The notes: generated by a model not told the origin, from the sequence alone. Positions 25,987-35,030 are shown, counted from the first letter of the stretch. The stretch is DNA of 64,000 nt from Ktedonobacter sp. SOSP1-85 (GCF_016587415.1 NZ_BNJI01000002.1:496001-560000), one strand, 5' to 3'. A program made the numbers and translations.

Positions 25987-26145
25987 ATGGTGAATTCACA
26001 TAATCTGTAGGGTCCATGCTGGCATAGACTCGCGAGGCCCGCAGGCCGACATCCCGACGCTGGAGCATATCGCTTCGCTCGCAGTCCATGCCAGCATGGA
26101 CCCTACACATAGCCAGCTCGCAGTCCATGCCAGCATGAACCTACA
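25984..26145. repeat. REP-like composite element (family A), full-length copy
   Basis: It begins TAAATGGTGAATTCACATAA, using the stop codon of the preceding gene, then carries a GTAGGGTCCATGC palindrome (26006-26029), a GC-rich middle (CGAGGCCCGCAGGCCGA) and an inverted copy of the palindrome (26084-26107), with a third partial copy at 26123-26145. A near-identical element is at 43543-43706, including the GTGAATTCACCATTTAGGG edge. Confidence 0.75.
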
Positions 26146-26178
26146 CATAGCCAGCAAGAGAAGGAGAATGAATCTCAT

Positions 26179-26946
26179 ATGGGCAGCATCAAGCAAGCGG
26201 TTTCCTGGTGGTGTTTCGCCAACAGGGGCATGACGCCCCGCGAGTTACTACAGGCCAGCGCCGACATTGGCTATCAAGCTGTTGAGCTGATCGAGCCAGA
26301 ATACTGGCCCCTGGTCAAGGAGTTCGGCCTAACTATCGCCTCGACCAATGGCGGTCTCTCCATTGAGCGGGGGCTCAACCGGCGCGAGCATCATGCACAG
26401 TTGGAGCGGGATATCCGCGCCACCATCGAGCAGGCGGAAAAATGGAGCATCCCCAATGTAATCGTCTTCAGTGGGAACCGCCAGGGGCTTGACGACAGAA
26501 CCGGGGCCGAAATCACGGCAGAGGGCCTGAGCCGTGTCGCCAGGATCGCCGAGGACGCTGGCGTCACCCTGGTTATGGAGCTGCTAAATAGCAAGGTCGA
26601 CCACCCCGATTACCAGTGTGATAAGTCTGCCTGGGGAATCGAGGTCTGCCGCATGGTCAATTCGCCACGCGTCAAGCTGCTGTATGATATTTACCACATG
26701 CAGATCATGGAAGGCGACATTATACGCACCATTCAGGACCACCACACGTATTTCGCTCACTACCATACGGCGGGCAATCCTGGCCGCCACGAGCTTGACG
26801 AAACCCAGGAACTCAACTATCCACCCATTGTACGCACAATTCTCGCCACCGGCTACGAGGGCTACCTCGGCCAGGAGTTCGTACCCCTTGGGGACCCACT
26901 CACAGCACTCAAGCAGGCGTTTGCCCTCTGCAATGTAAAAATATAA
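26179..26946 (+). CDS. hyi: Hydroxypyruvate isomerase-like TIM-barrel sugar isomerase
   Basis: A 255-residue protein of the xylose isomerase-like AP-endonuclease-2 barrel family. The layout is FANRGMTPRELLQASADIGY, TLVMELLNSKVDHPDYQCD (metal-binding Glu), VKLLYDIYHMQIMEGD (Asp/His), HYHTAGNPGRHELD and YLGQEFVPLGDP (second Glu). This is the Hyi/OtnI signature; the enzyme interconverts hydroxypyruvate and tartronate semialdehyde or acts on a related keto-acid. It lies alone, so the pathway is not shown. AGAAGGAG lies about 12 nt before ATG 26179. The stop codon is inside a 34-bp perfect palindrome shared with the convergent gene. Confidence 0.8.
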   Translation: MGSIKQAVSWWCFANRGMTPRELLQASADIGYQAVELIEPEYWPLVKEFGLTIASTNGGLSIERGLNRREHHAQLERDIRATIEQAEKWSIPNVIVFSGNRQGLDDRTGAEITAEGLSRVARIAEDAGVTLVMELLNSKVDHPDYQCDKSAWGIEVCRMVNSPRVKLLYDIYHMQIMEGDIIRTIQDHHTYFAHYHTAGNPGRHELDETQELNYPPIVRTILATGYEGYLGQEFVPLGDPLTALKQAFALCNVKI

Positions 26947-27012
26947 TTCGATGTAGATGTGTACAGAATGTGGGCATCTGCCCACATTCTGTACACATCT
27001 ACATCGAATTAT
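26943..27012. repeat. Perfect 34-bp inverted repeat between convergent genes
   Basis: 26943-26976 and 26979-27012 are exact complements around TC. The left arm includes the stop codon of the isomerase gene; the right arm ends 12 bp before the stop of the minus-strand kinase gene. It can serve as a bidirectional 3' hairpin. There is no run of T longer than two. Confidence 0.85.
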
Positions 27013-27024
27013 GTACCCAAAGTA

Positions 27025-28050
27025 TTAAAGGATGGTCCCATACTCGGCACACATCTGTTCGTACCAGGTGCGGGAGTATTTGTGCTCGTGGGGGTGCAGG
27101 GCGTGCTGGCAACGGGCGCTGTAGAGCTGTCCCAAGAGTGTGGCCGCTTGAATGATGCGCTGCTCCTCCGGGGTGAATGGCTGCTGGCGCGCCGCTTCGT
27201 AGTCGGCGATAAAGGCTGCGGCGTCCGCGTGGGTAGTCTCGACGTTGGTTATGCCTGGCTGCTCGCTATAGGTGAAGGTGGAGGCGGTGGCGCCGACGCT
27301 GACCAGCTCCGAGCGCAGGGTGAGGCTATCCCAGTCGTAGACCATGCGCAGGTGATCGTTCATGAAGCGCATCTGGTTAGCCGAGAAGTCGCCGTGAGCC
27401 AGGACAGGTGCTTGCTCGTCGGCTTCGATGATTCTTTTGACCTTCCAGGCCAGTTCGTCAATCCACTCCGCGCCCTCGCGCGTGGCCTCAAAGTCAAAGA
27501 TGGCATTATGCGGTTTGGGCCAGAGAACATCGGACGGGAGACGCAGGTCAAAGGGCGTTGGATCAATGCCAGCCTGCTCTACATGGCGCAGGAGCTGGAT
27601 CAATTCATGAAGAGCTGTGGCAATGGCCTTACGAATCACCGGCTCATGCGCGTCCCTGAATACGCCCTCATCGATCAGTTCATCAATGGTTGCCAGCCCC
27701 CTCCCCAGTGGACGCGGTCCTAAGATAGGCCGTGGACAGGGATAGCCCCGCTCAACTAAATAGCGCTGCACGTTTCCCATCTGGGTCAAGAACGTAAGGG
27801 GGCGCTCAGGCTTATGGGCCTTGATGACGATACGCTGCCCGCCAGGCATCTCTAGCCCAAAGACGACGCCGATACTACAGAAGAAGAAGAGCGCCTCGGC
27901 TGGCTGCTGGCCCAGCTCCGCGTCACAGAACTCATAGATATGGCGTGCTACCGTCGCTGGCTCTTCGCTCTGAAAGATCTCTTGCAGGAGCGGGACCTTG
28001 CCCCAGGGGGCGATGCGTTCAGCAATTAGCTTCGTCATGTGATCGAGCAT
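27025..28050 (-). CDS. Aminoglycoside phosphotransferase-fold kinase (APH family)
   Basis: A 341-residue protein with the two-lobed APH/choline kinase fold. IVIKAHKPERP gives the ATP-binding Lys, PVLAHGDFSANQMRF is the Brenner-type catalytic loop (H-G-D-x-x-x-N-Q), and MVYDWDSLTLRSELV carries the metal-binding Asp. The family phosphorylates antibiotics, choline, homoserine or sugars; the small molecule here is unknown. I use ATG 28050 with AGAGGCAG upstream, not the in-frame start 42 bp before. Divergent with the acyltransferase gene. Confidence 0.85.
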   Translation of the reverse strand: MLDHMTKLIAERIAPWGKVPLLQEIFQSEEPATVARHIYEFCDAELGQQPAEALFFFCSIGVVFGLEMPGGQRIVIKAHKPERPLTFLTQMGNVQRYLVERGYPCPRPILGPRPLGRGLATIDELIDEGVFRDAHEPVIRKAIATALHELIQLLRHVEQAGIDPTPFDLRLPSDVLWPKPHNAIFDFEATREGAEWIDELAWKVKRIIEADEQAPVLAHGDFSANQMRFMNDHLRMVYDWDSLTLRSELVSVGATASTFTYSEQPGITNVETTHADAAAFIADYEAARQQPFTPEEQRIIQAATLLGQLYSARCQHALHPHEHKYSRTWYEQMCAEYGTIL

Positions 28051-28127
28051 CTTTTCTGCCTCTTTCTTCAATGTGCTCCTTAATAGTATCATATGCAGAG
28101 GAAAATGATGAGCAGAAGGAGTTGGTT

Positions 28128-29159
28128 ATGAACTGGTTGGATCTTAACGCGGAGGCTGTAAGCACCGGGCTGGGGCTGGGCGAAGAGTTCGCGCCCTGGC
28201 TGGCGGAGTTGGAGCGTATTGGGGCGCCTACGCTGCCCTCAAGTTTACCTGATGAGCATGAGATTGATGAGCTATTCGCGCACCTGGGCATCGCGCCGGA
28301 GGCTGGGGAGGAGCTGCGCGCCAACTGGCCCTCACCTGAGCGCAATCCAGAGCTGTGGTGGCTGTTGCAACACTGTCATAGGCAGCTGGTGACGCTCATG
28401 GGGAGATCGGATATCTCCCTTTATGGTCAGTGGCACCGCCTCCCATCTCACCTGGGAGCCTTGGGCAGGCTCTTCTTTATCTATGTCTACCTGGCAACCG
28501 TGCCTGCTGTGCGCCAATGGCACCAGGAGCGGGGCATTGAGGACGCGGTCTCCTGGGCGACCCTTGCCGATCTAGGTGAACATATCGCCATCCACCGACG
28601 TGTGTATGGTAACGCGGGCCTATACAGCCACATATGGCTGACGCTACACTTTCGCGGGATCATCTACCGGCTGGGCCGCCTCCAGTTTGAGCTGTGGCGC
28701 TTCTCCCCCAAATGGCCAATCTATGATGAGGCGAACGGCGATAATCTGCCCGAACCAAAGCCCTTCCCTGAGGCGCCCGCGCTCTCCATCCATATTCCCG
28801 AATCAGGAGGATCAATAGACCCGGCAGCCTGCGACGCCTCGCTTGCCTGGGCCCGCGAGTTCTTCGCCCGCCACTTTCCCGAGAAACAATATCTCTTTGC
28901 GCGCTGTAACTCATGGCTGCTTGATCCCCAACTTGCGGACTATCTCCCACCCACAGCCAACATCGTGCGCTTCCAGCGACACTTCAACCTTGTTCCCGGC
29001 GGCGAAATCGGCGATGAGGACGTGATCTGGTTCGTCTTCAGACAAGATGGGACGTCGGTCGATCAATTACCGACGCGCACAACGCTGGAACGGGCCGTCG
29101 TCGAGCATCTACAGGCTGGCAAGCACTGGGAGATGCGCTCCGGGTGGATGACGCTTTAA
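28128..29159 (+). CDS. Acyltransferase-domain protein (DUF5596/GNAT-like C-terminal family)
   Basis: A 343-residue soluble protein. The C-terminal half reads IHIPESGGSIDPAACDASLA, CNSWLLDPQLADYLPPTANI and RFQRHFNLVPGGEIGDEDVI, matching the acyltransferase-domain proteins found in Firmicutes and Chloroflexota; the N-terminal half includes IYRLGRLQFELWRFSP. It is probably an acyl-CoA dependent transferase of unknown substrate. ATG 28128 follows AGAAGGAGTTGG. The upstream gene is divergent; the downstream spacer has a hairpin (29198-29248). Confidence 0.65.
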   Translation: MNWLDLNAEAVSTGLGLGEEFAPWLAELERIGAPTLPSSLPDEHEIDELFAHLGIAPEAGEELRANWPSPERNPELWWLLQHCHRQLVTLMGRSDISLYGQWHRLPSHLGALGRLFFIYVYLATVPAVRQWHQERGIEDAVSWATLADLGEHIAIHRRVYGNAGLYSHIWLTLHFRGIIYRLGRLQFELWRFSPKWPIYDEANGDNLPEPKPFPEAPALSIHIPESGGSIDPAACDASLAWAREFFARHFPEKQYLFARCNSWLLDPQLADYLPPTANIVRFQRHFNLVPGGEIGDEDVIWFVFRQDGTSVDQLPTRTTLERAVVEHLQAGKHWEMRSGWMTL

Positions 29160-29196
29160 GGAGAAGTAGCGTGCTCTCGACCGACGCTGCTAAAGC

Positions 29197-29249
29197 ACGC
29201 GTCTACATATCAAGGTACGGGGCATCTCGTCCTTGATATGTAGGCGCGT
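29197..29249. repeat. Hairpin related to the family B repeats
   Basis: CGCGTCTACATATCAAGG (29198-29215) and CCTTGATATGTAGGCGCG (29231-29248) pair with one wobble and a 15-nt loop. It is 38 bp after the preceding stop. The arm ACGCGTCTACATAT also appears inverted at 42047-42060, where it is joined to a family B end. Confidence 0.6.
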
Positions 29250-29382
29250 AATTTATTAGCGCCGAGGCTTGTCCTACACTGTTTGAGTTTCGCATAGGAT
29301 CTGCGTCTATTAGAAAGTAATAGAAAGAAAAGGCGTGCAAGCATATACCTATCCTGCCCTTTTCTGTGCAGATGAGGAAAGA

Positions 29383-30150
29383 ATGAAACCTATACCATTA
29401 GATTCCCGCTTCTATGAGTCTCAAGGGCTGGCAGAGACCTATCAACTAGGGGAACTGCGTAAAGAATTCACGCCCAATATCTGGATGTATATATTCATTT
29501 GGAGCTCGTTTCCTATTGTAATGCTGTTTATAAACTTTTATCGCTATCCTATCAACGATGCGTCATTCGCCACCACGTGGCTCTCTATCTGTGGACTGGT
29601 CATCCTGGGCTGCCTTACGGTCATAATTGTCCTCTATAGAGGGCGCAACAGGCGCATATATGTCTATGAGCACGGGCTGCTTGCGGTGCGTACCAATGGC
29701 GTCGAGGCCGTTCGTTGGGAGGAGATAGCCATTGTCTGGCATAAGGTGACGCGGAACAAAAATAGTATTACGCACTCCTACACTCTTCAGCGGAAAGATG
29801 GCAGCGAGTTTAAGCTTGGTTTCTTCTTCCGCACAAATCAAAAACTGGGAAGTATGATCGAGGAGGAGACCGCGCGCCTGCTCTTTCCGCAAGCGCGGGC
29901 CTCCTATCAGCAGGGGCAACCACTTTACTTTGGGCCATTGACCCTCGATCTATCTGGCCTTACCTACAACACGAAGTTTCTGCCCTGGAACGAGGTCGAG
30001 GAGATACAATTCGGGAGGACGGTCATAGTGGTGAAAAAGCAGGGGAAGATCTTTAATTGGGCCAGCATATCCTATGGGAATATTCCTAACCAGCGCGTAT
30101 TACAACAGCTCTCCACCGGTGTTTTGTACCGATCATATGAGGGAGCGTGA
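29383..30150 (+). CDS. Membrane protein with PH-like domains, paralogue of 15129-15938
   Basis: A 255-residue protein with two TM helices (about 34-53 and 67-87) and a cytoplasmic C-terminal part with two PH-like units (IYVYEHGLLAVRTNG/VRWEEI and LDLSGLTYNTKFLPWNEVEE). The order matches the protein at 15129 closely although sequence identity is low. ATG 29383 after GAGGAAAG is preferred; a GTG at 29335 in the same frame is an alternative. Both paralogues sit next to unrelated genes. Function unknown. Confidence 0.65.
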   Translation: MKPIPLDSRFYESQGLAETYQLGELRKEFTPNIWMYIFIWSSFPIVMLFINFYRYPINDASFATTWLSICGLVILGCLTVIIVLYRGRNRRIYVYEHGLLAVRTNGVEAVRWEEIAIVWHKVTRNKNSITHSYTLQRKDGSEFKLGFFFRTNQKLGSMIEEETARLLFPQARASYQQGQPLYFGPLTLDLSGLTYNTKFLPWNEVEEIQFGRTVIVVKKQGKIFNWASISYGNIPNQRVLQQLSTGVLYRSYEGA

Positions 30151-30183
30151 ACATCCTCTGCCGCACGCTTCCTCATACATAGC

Positions 30184-31149
30184 TTACTCGATGACGCGGA
30201 GGACTATTTTGCCGCGCACATGGCCCGCCTCGGCGATCTCGTGTGCCTTGCGCGCCTCCGCGAGCGGCAAAATCGTCTCGAAGGCGACACGCACGCGTCC
30301 CTCACCAACCAGCCTGGCGATTTCGGCTAGCTGGCCCACATCGACCTGTACTCGCTTGCCCTTGACGAGCACGCCAGCCTCGGCGACCCGTTCGGGCGTG
30401 TAGTAGTTGAAGTTCACCGGGATCAGCGTTCCACCGCGCCTGAGCGTAGCGAGCAGCCTGTCGCTGTTCGCGCCTCCCACCATATCGATGAGCAGGTCGA
30501 CATCGCGCGCCGCCTGTTCTACAGGTGTAGTTGTGTAGTCGATGAATTGATCGACGCCCAGGTCGCGCAGGAAGTCGGCGTGACGGCCTGACGCTACTCC
30601 GATGACCCGCGCTCCCCTGACCTTTGCCAGTTGGACCGCGAAGTGACCGACGCCGCCCGCCGCGCCGTTGATCAGGACCGTTTGCCCGGCTTGTAGATTT
30701 GCCTGGTCAAAGAGTTCCTGCCAGGCTGTCAATCCAGCCATCGGGATTGCCGCCGCCTGGAGATGGTCGATGGTCGCTGGCTTGCGGGCCAGTTGCGTCA
30801 CAGGGGCCGTGGTATACTCGGCGTAGGTCGAGGCCCGTTCGGGGAAGCGGATCATGCCGAAGACGGCGTCGCCCTCGCGGAACTCGCTCACGCCCGGTCC
30901 CGCCGCCTCGACAATGCCAGAGGCATCGAAACCCGGAATACTCGGACGGGCGACGCGAGGCCGGAACTTCTCCGGAATGTCGGGAAAGCCCCTCTGCCCG
31001 CGCCAGTCAGCGGGATTAATGCTCGCGGCATGAATGCGCAGCAGGACCTCGCCCGGTCCCGCCGTGGGACGTGGCACGTCCTCATACACTAAGACTTCAG
31101 GCCCTCCTTCCTTATATATGCGTATGGCCTTCATAGTTTCAGCGTTCAT
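30184..31149 (-). CDS. Zinc-independent medium-chain alcohol dehydrogenase (quinone oxidoreductase-like)
   Basis: A 321-residue MDR protein. N-terminal MKAIRIYKEGGPEVLVYEDV, ASINPADWRGQRG and IPGFDASGIVEAAGPGV are the substrate domain motifs; INGAAGGVGHFAVQLAKVRG is the NADPH Rossmann loop. The catalytic zinc Cys is replaced by Asn-Pro-Ala-Asp, as in quinone reductases (QOR/ARE type). ATG 31149 has AAGGAGGAGA. A TetR gene diverges from it, suggesting the regulator controls this detoxifying enzyme. Confidence 0.9.
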   Translation of the reverse strand: MNAETMKAIRIYKEGGPEVLVYEDVPRPTAGPGEVLLRIHAASINPADWRGQRGFPDIPEKFRPRVARPSIPGFDASGIVEAAGPGVSEFREGDAVFGMIRFPERASTYAEYTTAPVTQLARKPATIDHLQAAAIPMAGLTAWQELFDQANLQAGQTVLINGAAGGVGHFAVQLAKVRGARVIGVASGRHADFLRDLGVDQFIDYTTTPVEQAARDVDLLIDMVGGANSDRLLATLRRGGTLIPVNFNYYTPERVAEAGVLVKGKRVQVDVGQLAEIARLVGEGRVRVAFETILPLAEARKAHEIAEAGHVRGKIVLRVIE

Positions 31150-31200
31150 ATCTCCTCCTTGTATGCTTGTTAAGATTATCTTTTGTCCAATCGCGGCTGC

Positions 31201-31229
31201 TTGACTTCTCAACTGCTGCCTTTCATACT
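31201..31229 (+). promoter_or_regulatory. Promoter of the TetR gene
   Basis: TTGACT (31201-31206), 17 bp, CATACT (31224-31229) forms a near-consensus sigma-A promoter on the plus strand, about 115 bp before the tetR start. It lies in the divergent spacer shared with the dehydrogenase. Confidence 0.5.
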
Positions 31230-31244
31230 AGGGGAAAGAGAACG

Positions 31245-31265
31245 CGCGATCAATAAGCAATCGCG
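31245..31265. promoter_or_regulatory. Candidate TetR operator
   Basis: CGCGAT-CAATAAGCA-ATCGCG is an inverted repeat with 6-bp arms just downstream of the tetR promoter. Part of it (CAATCGCGG, 31258-31266) recurs as a direct repeat at 31188-31196, close to the dehydrogenase start. Two such sites would let one regulator control both divergent genes. Confidence 0.45.
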
Positions 31266-31342
31266 GATGTGTGTTGGAAAGTGAACAAAAGAGTCAATCT
31301 GTCGGGTCGCTACCCGGCAGTAAAGGAACAGGAGCAAGCGTC

Positions 31343-31936
31343 ATGACGACCCCTACGAAGCGCATGGACCGGAGCGTCCAGCGAACGCGCCAGTTGTTGC
31401 GGCAGGCATCCATTGATGTGATGAAAGAGAAGGGCTTCAGTGCCACGAGCATTCGGGATATTGCCGAGCGTGCCAACGTCAATCGAGGAACCTTTTACGC
31501 GCACTTCGCGGACAAGTACGACTTGCTGGAGGCGCTGCTCCGCGAGGAGGTTCAGCATCTCATACTAGACGGACTTCCCCCCGTGTCGCGCTGGGACAAG
31601 GACACGTTGTGCTTGCTCATTCAGACTGTGCTGGAGGGATTCGAGAAGCTGCTTCACGCTTGCTATCCATCGCCAGTCAGGGACGCCTTGCTCGAAAGGG
31701 TTATACAGGAGGAACTGGCAGCCCTCCTCCTGGCGTGGTTGAAACAGGCGAGGCAAGGGACGACGCACAGGCAAGTATCGCTGGAAACGACCGCGCAGGT
31801 CGCGAGCTGGGCTATCTTCGGCGCGGCGGTCCAGTGGAGCCGGGGAACGACCACAAAGACCTCAGAGCAAATGGCCCAGGATGTCTTGCTCATCATCACA
31901 GAGGGGATGGCTCCTGGCATGTTACGCGCCAGGTGA
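31343..31936 (+). CDS. TetR/AcrR-family transcriptional regulator
   Basis: A 197-residue protein. The N-terminal HTH (RQASIDVMKEKGFSATSIRD then IAERANVNRGTFYAHFADKY) is the classic TetR DNA-binding domain; the helical C-terminal part (QTVLEGFEKLLHACYPSPVR) would bind the inducer, resembling the TetR_C_7/33 groups. ATG 31343 follows CAGGAG; the frame is open further upstream without a ribosome binding site. It diverges from the quinone-reductase-like gene, its likely target. Confidence 0.92.
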   Translation: MTTPTKRMDRSVQRTRQLLRQASIDVMKEKGFSATSIRDIAERANVNRGTFYAHFADKYDLLEALLREEVQHLILDGLPPVSRWDKDTLCLLIQTVLEGFEKLLHACYPSPVRDALLERVIQEELAALLLAWLKQARQGTTHRQVSLETTAQVASWAIFGAAVQWSRGTTTKTSEQMAQDVLLIITEGMAPGMLRAR

Positions 31937-31966
31937 GATCAAGTGTAGAGAACGAGAGAAGAGAAT

Positions 31967-32695
31967 CTAATCTCGGCGGAACGCTCCAAAGCCAGTGCCA
32001 GTCCATAGGCGAATGAAGAAGATGATACCCCAGATGGTGGCGGCGGCTGTAGACAGGCGTTCAAAGAGGCCAGCGATCTCGCTATGCTGCCCATTGAGCA
32101 TCCCAAATGTGGCAATGAAGACAATCGTTAAGATTCCTGTGATTACCGACCATGTGGCCCAGCCACGCCATTCGGGTTCCCGGGTAAAGCGCCGGGCAAG
32201 GACGAAGAAACCTGAAGCGATAGATATAAGGGAGATGAAGGCAAAGATGACATGTAGCGTCCCGTGAAGCGTGGGAGGCACGAGGACCGCGCCCTTGGGA
32301 TAGCCATACGCCGGGTCCTGTGAGAAGATGCCGTCGGCAATCAGGGCCACGCCTTGCAGGGCGCGAAAAATCGGATACCAGGTCGCTCCCACGCCGCCTT
32401 TGAGGAATACGCGCCAGCCAATAGCGGTCAGGATGGCGCTCAAGCCGAAAGCGATAAAATTGACTTGCTGCACCCAGCCGCCAGGTCCCAGGCTCAGCGA
32501 GCTAATCGACTGCTGTAAGGCATTGTAATCGGGACGTGTGGCCCCCTCAACCAGGTAGGTGGTCGCGAAAAGCAATGATCCAAGCGTTCCACAGGTAAGC
32601 CATACCAGTAAAGGCGTAGGAACTGGCCTGTTAAGTTGAGGTGTTGCATCAGAATGACTCGCTTGCTCTTCTCCATACTCGAATGTCTCTTCCAT
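31967..32695 (-). CDS. DUF998-family membrane protein
   Basis: A 242-residue protein with six predicted TM helices. LVWLTCGTLGSLLFATTYLV, PDYNALQQSISSLSLGPGGW and the loop YGYPKGAVLVPPTLHGTLHV are diagnostic of DUF998 (the SSLSLG and HG elements). The role of this family is unknown. It converges on the tetR gene. Its upstream region (32696-33048) has several hairpins. Confidence 0.85.
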   Translation of the reverse strand: MEETFEYGEEQASHSDATPQLNRPVPTPLLVWLTCGTLGSLLFATTYLVEGATRPDYNALQQSISSLSLGPGGWVQQVNFIAFGLSAILTAIGWRVFLKGGVGATWYPIFRALQGVALIADGIFSQDPAYGYPKGAVLVPPTLHGTLHVIFAFISLISIASGFFVLARRFTREPEWRGWATWSVITGILTIVFIATFGMLNGQHSEIAGLFERLSTAAATIWGIIFFIRLWTGTGFGAFRRD

Positions 32696-32756
32696 TGTTA
32701 GAATCCTTTCTTTATTGCTCTTAAATTATCTGCCAACATATACAAGTTGTTTCTGC

Positions 32757-32961
32757 CGCCTACGGCGGCAAGGGGGAAAAGAATGTGGGGACACCCCACA
32801 CCCCGGCAGGAGGGTCTCCCTCCTGCACCTCCCCTCAATTTTGTAAATCCATTACTCAGGTTTGTTGTTTCTGCTGATAAGTGTAGAAGAAAATGGGTGA
32901 ATATCCATCCGCGCCAGGGATGACTTAGGGTTGAGATTTGCGCGTGGATAATCTCAACCCT
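32757..32961. repeat. Cluster of three hairpins in a 350-bp gene-free stretch
   Basis: Three stems are found: GCCGCC-TAC-GGCGGC (32757-32771), GCAGGAGGG-TCT-CCCTCCTGC (32806-32826, next to GTGGGGACACCCCAC at 32785-32799), and AGGGTTGAGATT with its exact complement (32927-32938, 32950-32961), which is nested in further CATCC/GGATG pairing. No gene is seen between 32696 and 33048. They may be remnants of repeat elements; the last could act before the kinase gene. Confidence 0.5.
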
Positions 32962-33048
32962 GAGGTGGATGTTAATACGGATGAGGTACGCTACAATACG
33001 ATACAATAGAGAAAGGCGTTTCTATCGCTTCAATAGGAGAAGGCGGCT

Positions 33049-34359
33049 ATGAACCTGTTACCGGAGAGTGCAATATTTGAGGTGGCATCCGGAGAAGAGC
33101 GGCAAGCCTGCCGCTGGTGGCGCGATGTCCGGCTGGGGCCAGGCGTCCCCTTTGCCTTTGGGCGAGGGATCGCGCTGACCTCAGATATGATCCTTGTAAG
33201 TGTCCTGGTCGTTATTGGCCTCGGCACACGCACACCCGCGACAACAGTTATATTGATGGAGCTGCTCTTCGCGGGCATTCTGGCGCTGATGCTTGTTACC
33301 AGGCTGCTTAAACATAGTCTGCTAGTCGTCTGTGCCTACCTGACCGTGCTTGGTCTGGGCAGTATCTTGAATCTCGCCTTTCCGGGCGCCTGGGGAAATG
33401 TAGGCTTCTACTCGCTCTGCGTGATCACCTGCTTTCGCCTGCCGCGTCGCTGCTCTCTGCCCCTGGTGAGCCTAAGCATTCTGGCGTTTGCCTACACCAA
33501 TGGGATGCTGAGCTTTCTCCCCCTGCCACAGCCAGCCTATGCAGGCGTCTCCGTCTTTAATCTCATCCTCCTGGGGGCGCTATGCTGGTTTGGCTTAAAC
33601 CTGCGTGCGCAATACCGGCTCGTCGTGCGCCTGCATGAAGTTCAGATGCAGCTACAGGAGCAGATGGCACGCAATGCGGAGCTGGCGGCCGAGCATGAGC
33701 GGACGCGAATCGCACGCGACATTCACGATGTCCTCTCGCATTCCCTGGCGGTGCTCTCGATCCAGCTCCAGGCGGCGCGGCACCTGCTCACGCATAATCC
33801 CGAGCGCCTGGCGAGCAAGCTAGATGATATGGCGGCGCTCCTGCGCGAGAGCATCACCGAGAGTCGCCAGGCAGTTGGCCTGCTCAGAGCACAGCTAGCG
33901 GCACATGCCAGGAGCGAGAACCTGGGCGAAAGCCTCTCCCGGCTCGCCAATACCTTTAATGAGCGAACCGGCATCCACTGTCACTTTAGCGAAAGCGGGG
34001 CGCCCCAGCAGGTAAGTGCCCAGCAGTGGGAAACGTTGCACCAGGCCCTGCGCGAGATGCTGACCAATGCCCACCGCCATGGAGCGGCCGAGACAGCCGA
34101 GATCACCCTCCGCTGGCAAGCCACCAGTCTCAGCCTGGCAGTACACGATAATGGACAAGGAAGCGCTCAACCAGCACCACAAACGGAGAGTATTAACGTA
34201 GGTGGGCATCATGGAATCGAGGGCATGCGCGAGCGTGCCATAGCCCTGGACGGCGAGGTCGTAGCCGGATCCGCCGTCGAAGGTGGCTTCACAGTCACGC
34301 TCCACCTACCACTACAACCGCCTGTTGCAAGCGCTATGCAGAAAGAGAGAACAGCGTGA
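33049..34359 (+). CDS. NarL-type sensor histidine kinase (HisKA_3)
   Basis: A 436-residue membrane kinase. About five or six TM helices occupy residues 42-185. The dimerisation helix ERTRIARDIHDVLSHSLAVL holds the phosphorylated His (H226). The catalytic domain shows REMLTNAHRHG (N box), VHDNGQG (G1) and HHGIEGMRERA (G2). It overlaps the response regulator by 4 bp (GTGA), so the pair is translationally coupled. The signal is likely sensed within the membrane because no large outside domain exists. AATAGGAGAAGG precedes the ATG. Confidence 0.93.
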   Translation: MNLLPESAIFEVASGEERQACRWWRDVRLGPGVPFAFGRGIALTSDMILVSVLVVIGLGTRTPATTVILMELLFAGILALMLVTRLLKHSLLVVCAYLTVLGLGSILNLAFPGAWGNVGFYSLCVITCFRLPRRCSLPLVSLSILAFAYTNGMLSFLPLPQPAYAGVSVFNLILLGALCWFGLNLRAQYRLVVRLHEVQMQLQEQMARNAELAAEHERTRIARDIHDVLSHSLAVLSIQLQAARHLLTHNPERLASKLDDMAALLRESITESRQAVGLLRAQLAAHARSENLGESLSRLANTFNERTGIHCHFSESGAPQQVSAQQWETLHQALREMLTNAHRHGAAETAEITLRWQATSLSLAVHDNGQGSAQPAPQTESINVGGHHGIEGMRERAIALDGEVVAGSAVEGGFTVTLHLPLQPPVASAMQKERTA

Positions 34360-35030
34360 GCGAGGAAAAAATTCGCGTTCTCATCGTTGATGATCAGCGC
34401 CTGATGCGCGAGGGGCTGCGCATCATCCTGGAGGGAGCACCCGACATCGAGCTTGTTGGCGAGGCCGAGAACGGGCTGAGCGCGCTCCAGATCGCCGAGA
34501 GCCAGGAACCTGATGTCATCCTGATGGATATTCGCATGCCCGTGCTCGATGGCATTGCCGCAACCGAGCGCGTTCTCCAACAGGCGCTCAAGAGGCCACG
34601 CATCCTACTCCTGACCACCTTCGATACACCGGAGCTGGTGATTGAGGGCATGCGAGCGGGCGCCTCCGGCTACCTGCTCAAGGATTGCAGCGCGGAGGAG
34701 TTGTGTACCGCCATCCGGGCCGTGGCGCGTGGCCAGGTACTTTTGCAGGCATCAAGCGCCGCACAGCTCCTTGCCAGCCTGCAAACTCGACCAGCGGCCC
34801 TGGAAGCCACTCCCTTAAGCGTGGCGGAGCAACTGGGGCTGACCACGCGCGAACTGGAGGTCGTGCGCCTGGTCACGCTAGGACAGAGCAACACTGAGAT
34901 CGCCGCCACGCTCTTCGTCAGTGAAGCTACCGTCAAGACCCACATCAACCATATCTTCTCCAAACTGGGCGCCCGTAACCGCTCCCAGGCCATCATCAAA
35001 GCCCGCCAGCTCGGCTTAAGCCGAGAGTGA
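34356..35030 (+). CDS. NarL/LuxR-family response regulator
   Basis: A 224-residue regulator. The receiver has LIVDDQRLMREGLRIIL (acidic pair), D58 in DVILMDIRMPVLDG (phosphoacceptor), TTFDTPE and SGYLLKD (conserved Thr and Lys). The C-terminal LuxR HTH reads TTRELEVVRLVTLGQSNTEI then AATLFVSEATVKTHINHIFS. GTG 34356 overlaps the kinase stop. It is the cognate partner of the adjacent kinase. Confidence 0.95.
   Translation: MSEEKIRVLIVDDQRLMREGLRIILEGAPDIELVGEAENGLSALQIAESQEPDVILMDIRMPVLDGIAATERVLQQALKRPRILLLTTFDTPELVIEGMRAGASGYLLKDCSAEELCTAIRAVARGQVLLQASSAAQLLASLQTRPAALEATPLSVAEQLGLTTRELEVVRLVTLGQSNTEIAATLFVSEATVKTHINHIFSKLGARNRSQAIIKARQLGLSRE

Noticed and set aside
26959..27723. Open frame of 254 codons on the plus strand
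   Set aside because: It starts in the arm of a palindrome and is antisense to the APH-fold kinase gene with its intact catalytic loop.
32696..33048. Riboswitch before the histidine kinase gene
   Set aside because: Hairpins exist, but none matches a known riboswitch core and there is no terminator/antiterminator pair; they look like repeat remnants.
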